From: Chloroflexi bacterium RBG_16_64_43
GTDB taxonomy: Bacteria; Chloroflexota; Anaerolineae; Anaerolineales; RBG-16-64-43
DNA: 7,016 nucleotides
Reading direction: 5' to 3'
Assembly (NCBI GenBank): GCA_001796965.1
Contig: MGOA01000158.1
Coordinates: forward strand, 1-7,016
Each line of letters opens with the position of its first letter. The stretch's first letter is position 1. The position numbers and the translations under genes are program-made. The notes under the pieces are model-generated. The model saw nothing but the letters and a program-made list of their open reading frames with translations, was not told the origin of the DNA and ran no database searches. This document shows, one piece after another, positions 1-6,730 of the stretch.

Positions 1-841
1 CTGTTCCCCATTCCACCACCGCAACGCGCGCATCCCTCTCAGCCGCTTGGCGCAGCGTGACTCCCTCCAGTGTTTCATCGTCGGCGCCAAACACGGCCTC
101 CGCCAGGCGCTGCCGGATCTCCGCTTCGAGCTTGCCAATGACCGCGGCAAGCTCGGCTTCCTTTTGCCCCTTGGCGGTGATGCGCACGTCAATGATCCCG
201 TTGTGCGCGGCCAGGCCAACCGTGGGGTTGCCGAGCGCCTCGAACTCACCGATCTGTTCGTCGACCGCCGCCTCGCCCATGCCCGCGAGGTGCAGCACCC
301 GCGTGCGAAACATGGCCTGCACGCCAAGCCGGCGGCGCAAGTAAGGGATGACCACCTCGCCCAGCATGTGCTGCATTTCGCGCGGCACGCCGGGCAGAGT
401 GAGCACGCAACTGCGCTCCGTTTCGACAATGAAGCCGGGCGCCGTGCCCACCGGGTTTTCGATGACGGTTGCGCCTTGAGGCAGGTAGGCCTGGCGGCGG
501 TTGTTCTCGGGCGTGACGCGCGCCCAGCGGGCCATGCGCTCCTGTATCTGCTGCCACAACTCGGGGCGGAACTCGAGGGGGCGTCCCGTGGCGCGCGCCA
601 CCGCCTCGCGCGTCGGGTCGTCGATGGTCGGGCCCAGCCCACCGGTGGTGATCACCGCTTCGGCGCGCGAGAGGGCCAGGCGCACCGCCTCGGCGATGCG
701 TTCGGGGTTGTCGCCGATAGTCGTCTTCCAGAAGAGATCGATCCCCGCCTCGCGCAACGCGCGTGCAATGAACTGGGCATTGCTGTCGAGGATATCGCCG
801 AGAAGCAGCTCGGTGCCAATCGTGATGACTTCGACCGCCAT
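1..841 (-). CDS. cinA: CinA-like protein (COG1058), N-terminal 280 residues, truncated by window edge
   Basis: The start is ATG at 841-839, with AGGAG a few bases upstream; 280 codons are readable without a stop before the left edge. The product begins MAVEVITIGTELLLGDILDSN, the opening of the MoaB/MogA-like (MoCF) fold in CinA proteins. GGLGPT-x-DD lies at about residues 67-75 and LPGVPREM starts near 149, both characteristic of the family. In COG1058 proteins this N-terminal domain hydrolyses ADP-ribose-type pyrophosphates, and a C-terminal domain deamidates nicotinamide mononucleotide in NAD recycling; the name comes from 'competence/damage-inducible'. The deamidase domain is just beginning at the edge. 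There the last residues read ARVAVVEWGT, where PncC/CinA proteins normally have an A-E-S-C-T-G-G motif. The gene lies 167 bases downstream of livF on the same strand. It has no functional link to the transporter and may be read partly from the operon or from its own promoter. The family call is secure; activity of the second domain is not. Confidence 0.93.
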   Translation of the reverse strand, partial: MAVEVITIGTELLLGDILDSNAQFIARALREAGIDLFWKTTIGDNPERIAEAVRLALSRAEAVITTGGLGPTIDDPTREAVARATGRPLEFRPELWQQIQERMARWARVTPENNRRQAYLPQGATVIENPVGTAPGFIVETERSCVLTLPGVPREMQHMLGEVVIPYLRRRLGVQAMFRTRVLHLAGMGEAAVDEQIGEFEALGNPTVGLAAHNGIIDVRITAKGQKEAELAAVIGKLEAEIRQRLAEAVFGADDETLEGVTLRQAAERDARVAVVEWGT

Positions 842-892
842 GGAGGTCTCCTGCGGCTGAGTGTATCGCACGCGGTCGCAGCGCGAAAGCAG

Positions 893-922
893 GCTCCCCG
901 CCGAAGGTGCACGGCAGGGAGC
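893..922 (-). terminator. Hairpin between livF and cinA, possible weak terminator
   Basis: Positions 893-903 and 912-922 pair as 6 bp, one mismatch, then 4 bp, around an 8-base loop. On the minus strand the stem is followed by CTGCTTTCGC, so the U-tract is only three bases and not adjacent. It lies downstream of livF and about 50 bases before the cinA start, so it could end or thin out operon transcripts. Without a proper U-run, intrinsic termination is only a possibility. Confidence 0.35.
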
Positions 923-964
923 TGTGAAGGAGGCGGGAGTTTTCCTTGCGCCGCAGGATGGATC

Positions 965-988
965 ACCCTCGATTGCTCGCGCGAGGGT
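965..988 (-). other. Small hairpin 20 bases after the livF stop
   Basis: ACCCTCG at 965-971 pairs perfectly with CGAGGGT at 982-988 around a 10-base loop that holds part of a TCGCGCGA palindrome. It sits where an operon-end stem-loop is expected, but no T-run follows on the minus strand. It may act as a 3'-end stabiliser of the liv mRNA or part of a Rho-dependent end. It could also be chance in GC-rich DNA. Confidence 0.3.
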
Positions 989-1008
989 CGCCCGGCTGCC
1001 AGCGGCGG

Positions 1009-1722
1009 CTAGTCGATACCCAGGTAGACTTTGCGCACCATCGGGTCGTGCTGCAATTCCTCGGCGGATTTCGCCAGCGCAATCTGGCCGGTCTGGAGCA
1101 CGTAACCGCGGTTGGCGATTTGAAGCGCCATGTGCGCATTTTGCTCGACGAGCAGAATGGTTGTGCCCTCGCGGTTCACTTCGCGCAACGTGTCGAAGAT
1201 GCTTTCGACCAGGATCGGGGCCAAGCCCATCGAGGGCTCATCCATCAGCAGCAAACGTGGGTGAGCCATAAGCGCCCGCCCGGTGGCCAGCATTTGCTGC
1301 TCTCCGCCCGAGAGCGTGCCGGCAATCTGGCGAAAGCGCTCCTTGAGCCGAGGGAAGAGGCGCAACACCATTTCCAAGTCCCGGCGGATGGCGCCGCGGT
1401 CGGTGCGGGTGTATGCCCCCAGGTCCAAGTTCTCGGCCACGGTCAGGCGCGAGAACACACCTCGTCCTTCGGGGACCATGGCCACGCCCAGGTTGACGAT
1501 CTCGTGGGCCTTGGTGCGCGCCAAGTCCTTCCCGTCCAACACGATGGTTCCCGAGCGAGGCTTGAGCAAGCCGCAAATCGTGCGCAAGGTAGTCGTCTTG
1601 CCCGCGCCATTTCCGCCAATCAGCGTGACGATCTCACCCTTCTCGACCGTGAGCGACACGCCCTTGAGGGCTTCAATATTGCCGTAGTAGGTGTGGACGT
1701 CCCGGACTTCTAGAAGGGGCAT
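1009..1722 (-). CDS. livF: LivF: ABC transporter ATP-binding protein, branched-chain amino acid family
   Basis: This is the second of two ATPases that power the LIV importer on the cytoplasmic face. The 237-residue product has the same length as E. coli LivF. Motifs: Walker A GGNGAGKT at residues 36-43; the family's VPEGR in place of a Q-loop glutamine at about 83-87; signature LSGGEQQ at 137-143; Walker B LLLMDE at 157-162. VEQN at 192-195 replaces the usual switch histidine, which is normal for LivF and distinguishes it from LivG. I chose ATG at 1722 because GAGGAG lies 6 bases upstream. An in-frame GTG at 1743 would overlap the livG stop as GTGA and add seven residues, but it has no Shine-Dalgarno sequence. 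The stop is TAG at 1011-1009. It is the last gene of the operon, 17 bases after livG. Confidence 0.96.
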   Translation of the reverse strand: MPLLEVRDVHTYYGNIEALKGVSLTVEKGEIVTLIGGNGAGKTTTLRTICGLLKPRSGTIVLDGKDLARTKAHEIVNLGVAMVPEGRGVFSRLTVAENLDLGAYTRTDRGAIRRDLEMVLRLFPRLKERFRQIAGTLSGGEQQMLATGRALMAHPRLLLMDEPSMGLAPILVESIFDTLREVNREGTTILLVEQNAHMALQIANRGYVLQTGQIALAKSAEELQHDPMVRKVYLGID

Positions 1723-1728
1723 CGCGCG

Positions 1729-1734
1729 CTCCTC
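1729..1734 (-). promoter_or_regulatory. Ribosome binding site that decides the livF start
   Basis: GAGGAG on the minus strand lies 6 bases before ATG 1722. It falls in the short gap after the livG stop and favours this ATG over the GTG at 1743, which has no such site. Confidence 0.75.
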
Positions 1735-1739
1735 GACGT

Positions 1740-2537
1740 TCACGCGGTGGCTGGAGATTCGAGGCCGGCGGCTGCCCCGCGCCCCAGGTAGGCTTCGACG
1801 ACTCGACGATCGTGCTGGACCTCTTGGGGTGTCCCCTCCGAGATCTTTACCCCGTAATCCAGGACGGTCACGCGCTCGGAAATCCCCATCACGACCCGCA
1901 TGTCGTGCTCGATGAGCAGGACGGTGATGCCCAGATCATCGCGCAGTCGCTTCACGAGCGACGTCGTTTCGCTCGTCTCTCGCGGATTCATCCCCGCGGT
2001 GGGTTCGTCGAGCAAGATCAGCCTGGGCTGGCTGGCCAACGCGCGCGCGATTTCGAGGCGGCGCTGTTCACCGTAGGGCATGTTGCGGGCGAGCGTGTCG
2101 GCCTTGCCCTTCAGGCCGACGTATTCTAGGAGTGAGAGGGCTTTGCCCAGCGCTTCGGATTCTTCCCGCACCGCACCCGGCAGGTGCAGCGCGGCGCTGA
2201 GTGCTCCCGTGTGCAGGTGGCTGTGCATGCCCACCAATACATTCTCGACCGCCGACATGTTCGGGAAGGAACGGATGTTTTGGTAGGTACGGGCAATCCC
2301 CAGCCGAACCACCGCGTCCGGCGTGAGGCCGTTGAGCAGTTCACCGGCGAATTCCATCTCGCCGGAGTCGATGTCGTAGAACCCGGTGATGCAATTAAAG
2401 AGCGTGGTCTTGCCCGCTCCGTTCGGCCCGATCACGCTGACGATTGACTTCTCCGGAATGACCAGGTCGAGGCGGTCGACGGCCAGCAGGCCGCCAAAAT
2501 GCTTGGTGAGCTGACGGATGTTAAGCAGGCCGCTCAT
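1740..2537 (-). CDS. livG: LivG: ABC transporter ATP-binding protein, branched-chain amino acid family
   Basis: This is the first ATPase of the LIV importer, expected to pair with LivF under the LivH/LivM permeases. The product has 265 residues (E. coli LivG has 255). Walker A GPNGAGKT is at 37-44, the Q-loop RTYQNIR at 83-89, and Walker B LILLDE at 173-178. The switch histidine is in IEHDM (His211). The signature reads MPYGEQRRLEIARAL from 153, a variant of the LSYGQQRRLEIARAL typical of LivG. The C-terminal stretch GVKISEGTPQEV to VEAYLG is the LivG/BCA-type tail. ATG at 2537 overlaps the livM TGA as ATGA, with GGAGG about 8 bases upstream, so translational coupling to livM is likely. The last few residues (GRGAAAGLESPATA) are a low-complexity tail. 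Confidence 0.97.
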   Translation of the reverse strand: MSGLLNIRQLTKHFGGLLAVDRLDLVIPEKSIVSVIGPNGAGKTTLFNCITGFYDIDSGEMEFAGELLNGLTPDAVVRLGIARTYQNIRSFPNMSAVENVLVGMHSHLHTGALSAALHLPGAVREESEALGKALSLLEYVGLKGKADTLARNMPYGEQRRLEIARALASQPRLILLDEPTAGMNPRETSETTSLVKRLRDDLGITVLLIEHDMRVVMGISERVTVLDYGVKISEGTPQEVQHDRRVVEAYLGRGAAAGLESPATA

Positions 2538-4102
2538 GCTGCCCCTCCTCGGCCCACGGGAGCGACAGGCGTGGCGGGCGGCGACTCGGCCGCGCGAGCC
2601 TCCTGCATTTCGAGGCGCCTGCGGGTGGAGGGGATGAGGCCCTCCGGGCGGAGCACCATCATCGCCACCAACAACGCACCAAAGGACAGGATGCGGTAGG
2701 CATCCAGTTCGCGCAGCACCTCCGGCAGCCCCTTGAGCACGAAGGCGCCCGCGATCACGCCGGGAATGCTGCCCATGCCACCCACAATGACCACCGCGAG
2801 CACATTGATCGACACCATTAGGTTGAAGTCGTCGGGCCCGGTGAACTGGGAGCGCGATGCGAACAGCACCCCACCCAACCCGGCGAAGGCTGCGCCGATG
2901 CCGAATGCCAGGAGTTTGGAGGTAAGCGTGTTGATGCCCATGGCCCGGGCCACCGTTTCGTCCTCGCGGATGGCAATCCAGGCCCGCCCCACGCGTGAGT
3001 TCTGTAAGCGGTTGGTCAGAAAGATCACCAGCATCACGCTCAGGATGATCATATACATGAAGTCGCGGTCGCTGCCGAAGGGAAGCCCAACGAGGGTAGG
3101 TTGGGCGATGGAGGGGATGCCGCGCGGACCGTTTGAAAACGAAGCCAGCGCTTCGGCCTTGAGCAGCACGCGGATGATCTCACCGAAACCCAGGGTTACG
3201 ATGGCCAGGTAATCGCCGCGCAGACGGAGCACCGGGACGCCGAGCAGGACTCCGATGATCGCGGCCAGCAAGACTGCGATCGGCAGGACAATCCAGAAAT
3301 CCCACATCAGGTTGTGAGGGGTCGGTGCGGTCAGCAACCCGATCGTGTAGGACCCGACCGCAAAGAAGACGACGTACCCCAGATCGAGCAGGCCCGCCAG
3401 GCCAACGACGACGTTCAGCCCCAATCCCATGAGCACGTAGATGCCCACCGTGCCGAGGGTGAAGTTCCAGTAGTTGTTGAGGCGCAGCGGCAGCAGGAGC
3501 AGCAGCGTGCCGAGCGCGGCGTACAGGAGAATGCGCCCCCAACGCGTGCGAGCGGCGTTTGCGAGCGGCCGCGTAATGGCCTCGCGCACAGCGCTCATGC
3601 GCCGGCTGGCGGGTCCCCGCCACGGGGCGTCCCTGAAACCGCGCGCCAATACGGCACCCACCAGGCAGCCCACCAGGGGCAGGAGCACATGGAAGAGTGC
3701 AGCTGCGATTGGGGAGCGCCCCAGCGACCACAGATCGAGCGAGGCGGGCGAAAGCTGGTAGAGATACGTCCGCAAGTTGATGCCCTGCTCGTGCAGGCGC
3801 AGGGTCAGTAGGAGGGTTAGGCCGATGACCAACCCGGACGACAAGCCCGCCACGCCCGCCCGCAACAACGTGCGCGGCCAGCTCGGTCGTTTTTCGTCAA
3901 GAGAGACCTTGGCTGCTTGCGACCCGGCCCACAATGCGAGCAGACCGAGCACGGCCTGCAGACTCACTCCGCGATCTTGCTTGAGTGCGTTGGCGAAGAT
4001 GTCGGCGATGGTCGTGGTGGCTCCAATCAGAAAGAGGAAGACCACCACGATGGCCAGCAGCATTCCGGAGCGAAGCCCCTGGCGAACGTCGGAGGCGATC
4101 AT
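2534..4102 (-). CDS. livM: LivM: ABC transporter permease, branched-chain amino acid family, with long N-terminal extension
   Basis: This is an inner-membrane permease subunit of the LIV importer, expected to form a heterodimer with LivH. The 522-residue product is longer than E. coli LivM (425) and much longer than minimal members (about 300-350). The conserved permease core begins near residue 190, with GIYVLMGLGLNVVVGLAGLLD at 220-240 and FFAVGSY at 246-252. The cytoplasmic coupling loop REDETVARAMGI is at 379-390, followed by GGMGSIPG at 441-448 and LRPEGL near 484-489. Residues 1-190 add hydrophobic stretches near 14-33, 48-60, 82-101 and 132-153. The tail 494-522 is charged then Ala/Pro-rich. 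I chose ATG 4102 because it overlaps the livH stop as ATGA, with GAGGAG 5 bases upstream. The reading frame is open further upstream but lies inside livH. Internal Met169 has no ribosome site, so the long form is favoured. Confidence 0.95.
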   Translation of the reverse strand: MIASDVRQGLRSGMLLAIVVVFLFLIGATTTIADIFANALKQDRGVSLQAVLGLLALWAGSQAAKVSLDEKRPSWPRTLLRAGVAGLSSGLVIGLTLLLTLRLHEQGINLRTYLYQLSPASLDLWSLGRSPIAAALFHVLLPLVGCLVGAVLARGFRDAPWRGPASRRMSAVREAITRPLANAARTRWGRILLYAALGTLLLLLPLRLNNYWNFTLGTVGIYVLMGLGLNVVVGLAGLLDLGYVVFFAVGSYTIGLLTAPTPHNLMWDFWIVLPIAVLLAAIIGVLLGVPVLRLRGDYLAIVTLGFGEIIRVLLKAEALASFSNGPRGIPSIAQPTLVGLPFGSDRDFMYMIILSVMLVIFLTNRLQNSRVGRAWIAIREDETVARAMGINTLTSKLLAFGIGAAFAGLGGVLFASRSQFTGPDDFNLMVSINVLAVVIVGGMGSIPGVIAGAFVLKGLPEVLRELDAYRILSFGALLVAMMVLRPEGLIPSTRRRLEMQEARAAESPPATPVAPVGRGGAA

Positions 4103-5199
4103 AGCTTCTCCTCGCTCAGCACTTCGCCCAGAATGCCCGAGGGGCGGAAGATGAGGACCAGGACCAGGATAGAGAATGCGATGACGTCCTTCAATTGGAA
4201 GTCCATCCCCAGGCCGCCGGGGCCGAGAGACTCGATCAAACCGAGGGTCATCGAGCCGAGCATTGCGCCCGGAATATTGCCGATGCCGCCCAGCACCGCC
4301 GCGGTGAAGGCTTTGATGCCGGGGATGAAGCCGACATAGGCATGGATCTGGCCGTAGTGGATCCCCCACATGACTCCCGCCGCGCCGGCCAACACGCCGC
4401 TGATGGCAAAGGTGCGCGAGATGACGCCATCGACGTCGATGCCCATCAGGGCAGCAGTCTGCTTGTTCTCGGAGACAGCGCGCATCGCGCGCCCGAGGCG
4501 CGTGCGCTGCACGATGAGGTACAGCGAGATCAGCAGCACGATGGCCAGGATGAAGGTGAATACGCCGGTGTAGGTGATGAGCACCGGCTTTTCGCCCACG
4601 GTCAAGGTCCATCCCAAGTTGCGGTCGAGGGCCGGTAAATTAACAAAAGTCCGGCGCTGGGGGCCGAACATCAACTGGGCTGCGTTTTGCAGAAAGATCG
4701 AGGCGCCGACCGCGCTGATGAGAGGCACGAGGCGCGGAGCCCCGCGCAGAGGGCGGTAGGCAATTCGCTCCAGGGCCACGCCGGTGACCATTGAGGTGGC
4801 GATGCCCGCCACAAAACCCAGGATGATCGAAGGGATGGGATAGACCTCGATAAATGCATGCTCGCCGGTGCCGACGGGGAGGGACTTGAGGGCTTCGAAA
4901 ACAAAGAATCCGGCGAAGGCGCCCACCATGAACACTTCGCTGTGGGCGAAATTGATCATGCGCAAGATGGCGTAGACCAGGGTGTAACCAATGGTGATAA
5001 GGGCGTAGACACTTCCGATGATCAAACCGGAAATGGCGAACTTGAGCCAAGTGTCCGGGCCGTAGGTGCGCTCGACGACGAGCACCTCGTACAAGCGCCA
5101 GGCGACGAAGGCCAAAAAGCCGAGGCCGATGACAACCTGGGCGATCTGGTAGGGCGTGATGCGCTTACGGGTGCGGGCGGGTAGCGCGCTCTCGGGCAT
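4099..5199 (-). CDS. livH: LivH: ABC transporter permease, branched-chain amino acid family
   Basis: This is the second membrane permease of the LIV importer. The 366-residue product is longer than E. coli LivH (308) because of about 50 N-terminal residues: a basic start (ARTRKR) and one extra hydrophobic segment near 19-42. The core starts at WLKFAISGLIIGSVYALITIG (51-71) and includes RMINFAHSEVFMVGA (80-94), the LivH hallmark. The coupling loop RAVSENKQTAALMGID is at 240-255, GGIGNIPG at 304-311 and RPSGILGE at 352-359. ATG 5199 has only a weak AAGG 9 bases upstream, unlike the strong sites of its neighbours, so LivH may be translated modestly. The gene starts 113 bases after livK, beyond a large palindrome, and ends in a 4-base overlap with livM. 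Identification is firm; the exact start is less certain. Confidence 0.95.
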   Translation of the reverse strand: MPESALPARTRKRITPYQIAQVVIGLGFLAFVAWRLYEVLVVERTYGPDTWLKFAISGLIIGSVYALITIGYTLVYAILRMINFAHSEVFMVGAFAGFFVFEALKSLPVGTGEHAFIEVYPIPSIILGFVAGIATSMVTGVALERIAYRPLRGAPRLVPLISAVGASIFLQNAAQLMFGPQRRTFVNLPALDRNLGWTLTVGEKPVLITYTGVFTFILAIVLLISLYLIVQRTRLGRAMRAVSENKQTAALMGIDVDGVISRTFAISGVLAGAAGVMWGIHYGQIHAYVGFIPGIKAFTAAVLGGIGNIPGAMLGSMTLGLIESLGPGGLGMDFQLKDVIAFSILVLVLIFRPSGILGEVLSEEKL

Positions 5200-5258
5200 G
5201 GGGCTATGCCTTGACGAGACCTGGGCTGGCTGCCGGCGACAGAACTTATTCAGGACAA

Positions 5259-5291
5259 GCTGGTAGGGTGAGGCAGCCTCACCCTACCAGC
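5259..5291 (-). terminator. 33-base near-perfect palindrome between livK and livH; attenuator or mRNA-stabilising hairpin
   Basis: Positions 5259-5274 pair perfectly with 5276-5291: a 16-bp stem around a single central A, so a real RNA would have a 3-base loop and a 15-bp stem. It lies 21 bases after the livK stop and 59 bases before the livH start. On the minus strand the next bases are TTGTCCTGAA, with no U-run, so strong intrinsic termination is unlikely. The usual role of such a structure after a binding-protein gene is to protect the livK message and lower downstream expression. It could equally be a REP-like repeat unit or a dyad operator. The palindrome itself is certain; its role is inferred. 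Confidence 0.6.
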
Positions 5292-5312
5292 CGTGAGAAC
5301 GCACACGCGTGC

Positions 5313-6590
5313 TTAGGAGGGCTTGTAGCCCGCGGGAAGTTCGACCCACGTGCTGTTCTGGACAGCGTAAACCGCGAACCCGCCCGTGCCGCACTCGCCG
5401 GTCGCGTCGCAGGTGATATCGCCAACCAGACCCTGGAAGCCCTTCGTGCCTCGAACGGCTTTGACCAGAGCGTCGCGTGGGATGTACAAACTGCCATCTC
5501 CACCGACAATGGCCGTCTTCTTGATGGCATCGATGAGCACGGCCGCTGAGCTGTAGCTATACCAGCTGTAAGGAGAGAGCGAGCCGGAGGGAACGCCGTA
5601 GGCGGCGAGATACTTCGCATCGAACTCCGCTACTGCGGTCGACGCCGCCGGGCGGCCGGCTGAGGTGGCGTAGACACCCTCGGAGTTGGCACCGGCCAGA
5701 TCGACAAACTGCGAGCCGTAGATGCCGTCATCACTGATGAACGTGACGTCCGCCATGCCGGCGCCGGCTTTCTGGTTCGCGATCACGGCGCCTTCGCCAG
5801 TGTAGCCACCGAAGAAGATGGCCTCCGGGCCCTTGGCCGCGACATCCGCCAGGACGGCGCTGTAGTCAGTGCCGCCGACCTCGATGCCCTGGAAGGCGAC
5901 CACTTCACCACCCAGCGATACGTAGACGTCGCGGGCGCGCTCGGCCAAGCCGAGTCCGTAGGCGCCGCCATCGTGGATGATGGCCAGTTTCTTGGCGCCA
6001 AGATTATCGAATATGAACGTGGCTGCCAACTGACCTTGGACTTTATCGTTGCCCACGTTGCGGTTGAAGGACGGGTTGCCCTGCTCGGTCAAGTCAATGC
6101 GCGTGGCCGAGGGTGACATCATCGGCAGGAACGCGTCGGCGTAGATCGGCATGGCCGCGTTGGTTGCGCCCGAGAACAGATGGCCGACGATGGCCACCAC
6201 GGCCGGGTTGGAGGCGAAGCGCTGGGCTACTGCAGCGCCGACCTCAGGCGAGGCCTGGTCGTCTTCCGGGACCTGCTCAAAGGCATGGCCTTCGAAGGTG
6301 CCCGCGTCGGTCAGGGCGATGTCGATGCCCTGCGAGGCATCGATGCCGAATGCGGAAACGTCACCGCTCATCGGGCCGGCGAAGCCGATCATGATCGGCT
6401 CACCAGCGGCGAAGACCGCGCAGCCGCCAGCGTCGGTGCCGCAGACTGCCGGCGGGCCGCTCGGAGCGCTGGTGGCCGGAGCCATGGTCGGCTCAATCGG
6501 CGCTGCTGTCGGTGCAGGCGTCGCGGTGGCGCATGCCGCCAGCAAGATGCTGAACACAAAGAGTGCAGACAAAATACGGCGTGCCTTCAT
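5313..6590 (-). CDS. livK: LivK-like substrate-binding lipoprotein of the branched-chain amino acid ABC transporter
   Basis: This is the extracytoplasmic binding protein that captures the substrate for LivHMGF. It has 425 residues (E. coli LivJ/LivK are about 370). The basic start MKARR, hydrophobic stretch 6-17 and lipobox LAAC (Cys20) show a lipoprotein signal. An Ala/Pro/Thr linker follows to about 48, typical of binding lipoproteins in Chloroflexota. The type I periplasmic-binding fold (Peripla_BP_6 type) starts near 64 with EPIMIGFAGPMSGDVSAFG and includes DDQASPEVGAA, VVAIVGHLFSGATNAAMPIY and the FGGYTGEG region. Four cysteines remain in the mature protein besides Cys20: 50, 57, 394 and 400. 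ATG 6590 has AGGAGG 7 bases upstream. It is the first full gene of the operon and directly precedes livH. The ligand could be branched-chain amino acids, other amino acids or related small molecules; the sequence alone does not settle this. Confidence 0.95.
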   Translation of the reverse strand: MKARRILSALFVFSILLAACATATPAPTAAPIEPTMAPATSAPSGPPAVCGTDAGGCAVFAAGEPIMIGFAGPMSGDVSAFGIDASQGIDIALTDAGTFEGHAFEQVPEDDQASPEVGAAVAQRFASNPAVVAIVGHLFSGATNAAMPIYADAFLPMMSPSATRIDLTEQGNPSFNRNVGNDKVQGQLAATFIFDNLGAKKLAIIHDGGAYGLGLAERARDVYVSLGGEVVAFQGIEVGGTDYSAVLADVAAKGPEAIFFGGYTGEGAVIANQKAGAGMADVTFISDDGIYGSQFVDLAGANSEGVYATSAGRPAASTAVAEFDAKYLAAYGVPSGSLSPYSWYSYSSAAVLIDAIKKTAIVGGDGSLYIPRDALVKAVRGTKGFQGLVGDITCDATGECGTGGFAVYAVQNSTWVELPAGYKPS

Positions 6591-6709
6591 GGGAGTTCCT
6601 CCTCCTCAGGTGCATGGCGAATCGACGTGAGTGTTCGGTCGCGCACAAATGATGCGAGTCCCAACGGCCTCCCTCGGCAAGGCCGAGAGGCCTTGCGGCC
6701 GTTTTCCAT
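6587..6709 (-). CDS. Possible 40-residue upstream leader ORF coupled to livK
   Basis: From ATG 6709 an open frame runs 40 codons to a TGA (6589-6587) that overlaps the livK start as ATGA. An 11-base complement of the 16S rRNA tail (6720-6730) lies upstream; the gap from its GGAGG to this ATG is 12 bases, longer than usual. The peptide begins MENGRKASRPCRG, is Arg-rich (seven Arg) and ends APEEEELP, where the Glu codons are the livK Shine-Dalgarno itself. It shows no homology I recognise and no run of Leu/Ile/Val codons like classic ilv/leu leader peptides, though PLGLASFV contains several. The hairpin at 6663-6703 lies just inside its start. It may be a real translation-coupled leader, or a chance frame in GC-rich DNA whose strong ribosome site has another role. 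Confidence 0.35.
   Translation of the reverse strand: MENGRKASRPCRGRPLGLASFVRDRTLTSIRHAPEEEELP
6596..6607 (-). promoter_or_regulatory. Strong livK ribosome binding site
   Basis: The minus strand reads GAGGAGGAGGAA, with AGGAGG (6603-6598) 7 bases before the livK ATG. It is stronger than the livH site, in keeping with high production of the binding protein. It also encodes the Glu run of the possible upstream ORF. Confidence 0.8.
6663..6703 (-). other. Leader hairpin with two mutually exclusive folds
   Basis: Fold 1: an inner 8-bp stem (6677-6684 with 6689-6696, 4-base loop) stacks on an outer 7-bp stem (6663-6669 with 6697-6703), leaving a 7-base bulge at 6670-6676. Fold 2: 6666-6670 plus 6673-6678 pair with 6682-6692, giving 11 bp with a 2-base bulge and a 3-base loop. 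The two compete for the same GGCC blocks. The element starts 4 bases after the possible leader-ORF ATG and ends about 70 bases before livK. On the plus strand it is followed by TTTT, so it could also stop antisense transcription. Confidence 0.5.
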
Positions 6710-6719
6710 GTCTTCTGAC

Positions 6720-6730
6720 CACCTCCTTTC
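6720..6730 (-). promoter_or_regulatory. Anti-SD complement in the leader, 130 bases before livK
   Basis: The minus strand reads GAAAGGAGGTG, an 11-base match to the complement of the 16S rRNA 3' tail. It is too far from livK to serve its start. The nearest ATG (6709) opens the 40-codon frame that ends on the livK start, 12 bases from GGAGG. The site could recruit ribosomes to that frame or act as a standby site. Confidence 0.5.

Noticed and set aside
842..875. Possible cinA promoter with TACACT as -10
   Set aside because: TACACT matches 4 of 6 consensus bases, but no acceptable -35 lies at 16-18 bases, so it is not supported.
47..1012. A 321-codon open frame on the plus strand
   Set aside because: It lies opposite cinA, whose minus-strand frame shows clear family motifs and a good ribosome site. 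The plus-strand product is Arg/Ala/His-rich with no recognisable domain, as expected for an antisense shadow in GC-rich DNA.
946..1713. A 255-codon plus-strand frame opposite livF
   Set aside because: It is a shadow of the livF codon pattern; the minus strand carries all the ABC ATPase motifs.
4103..4612. Open-frame extension upstream of the livM start
   Set aside because: It lies inside livH in another frame. Its peptide has no permease character, and the ATG at 4102 has a good ribosome site and overlaps the livH stop.
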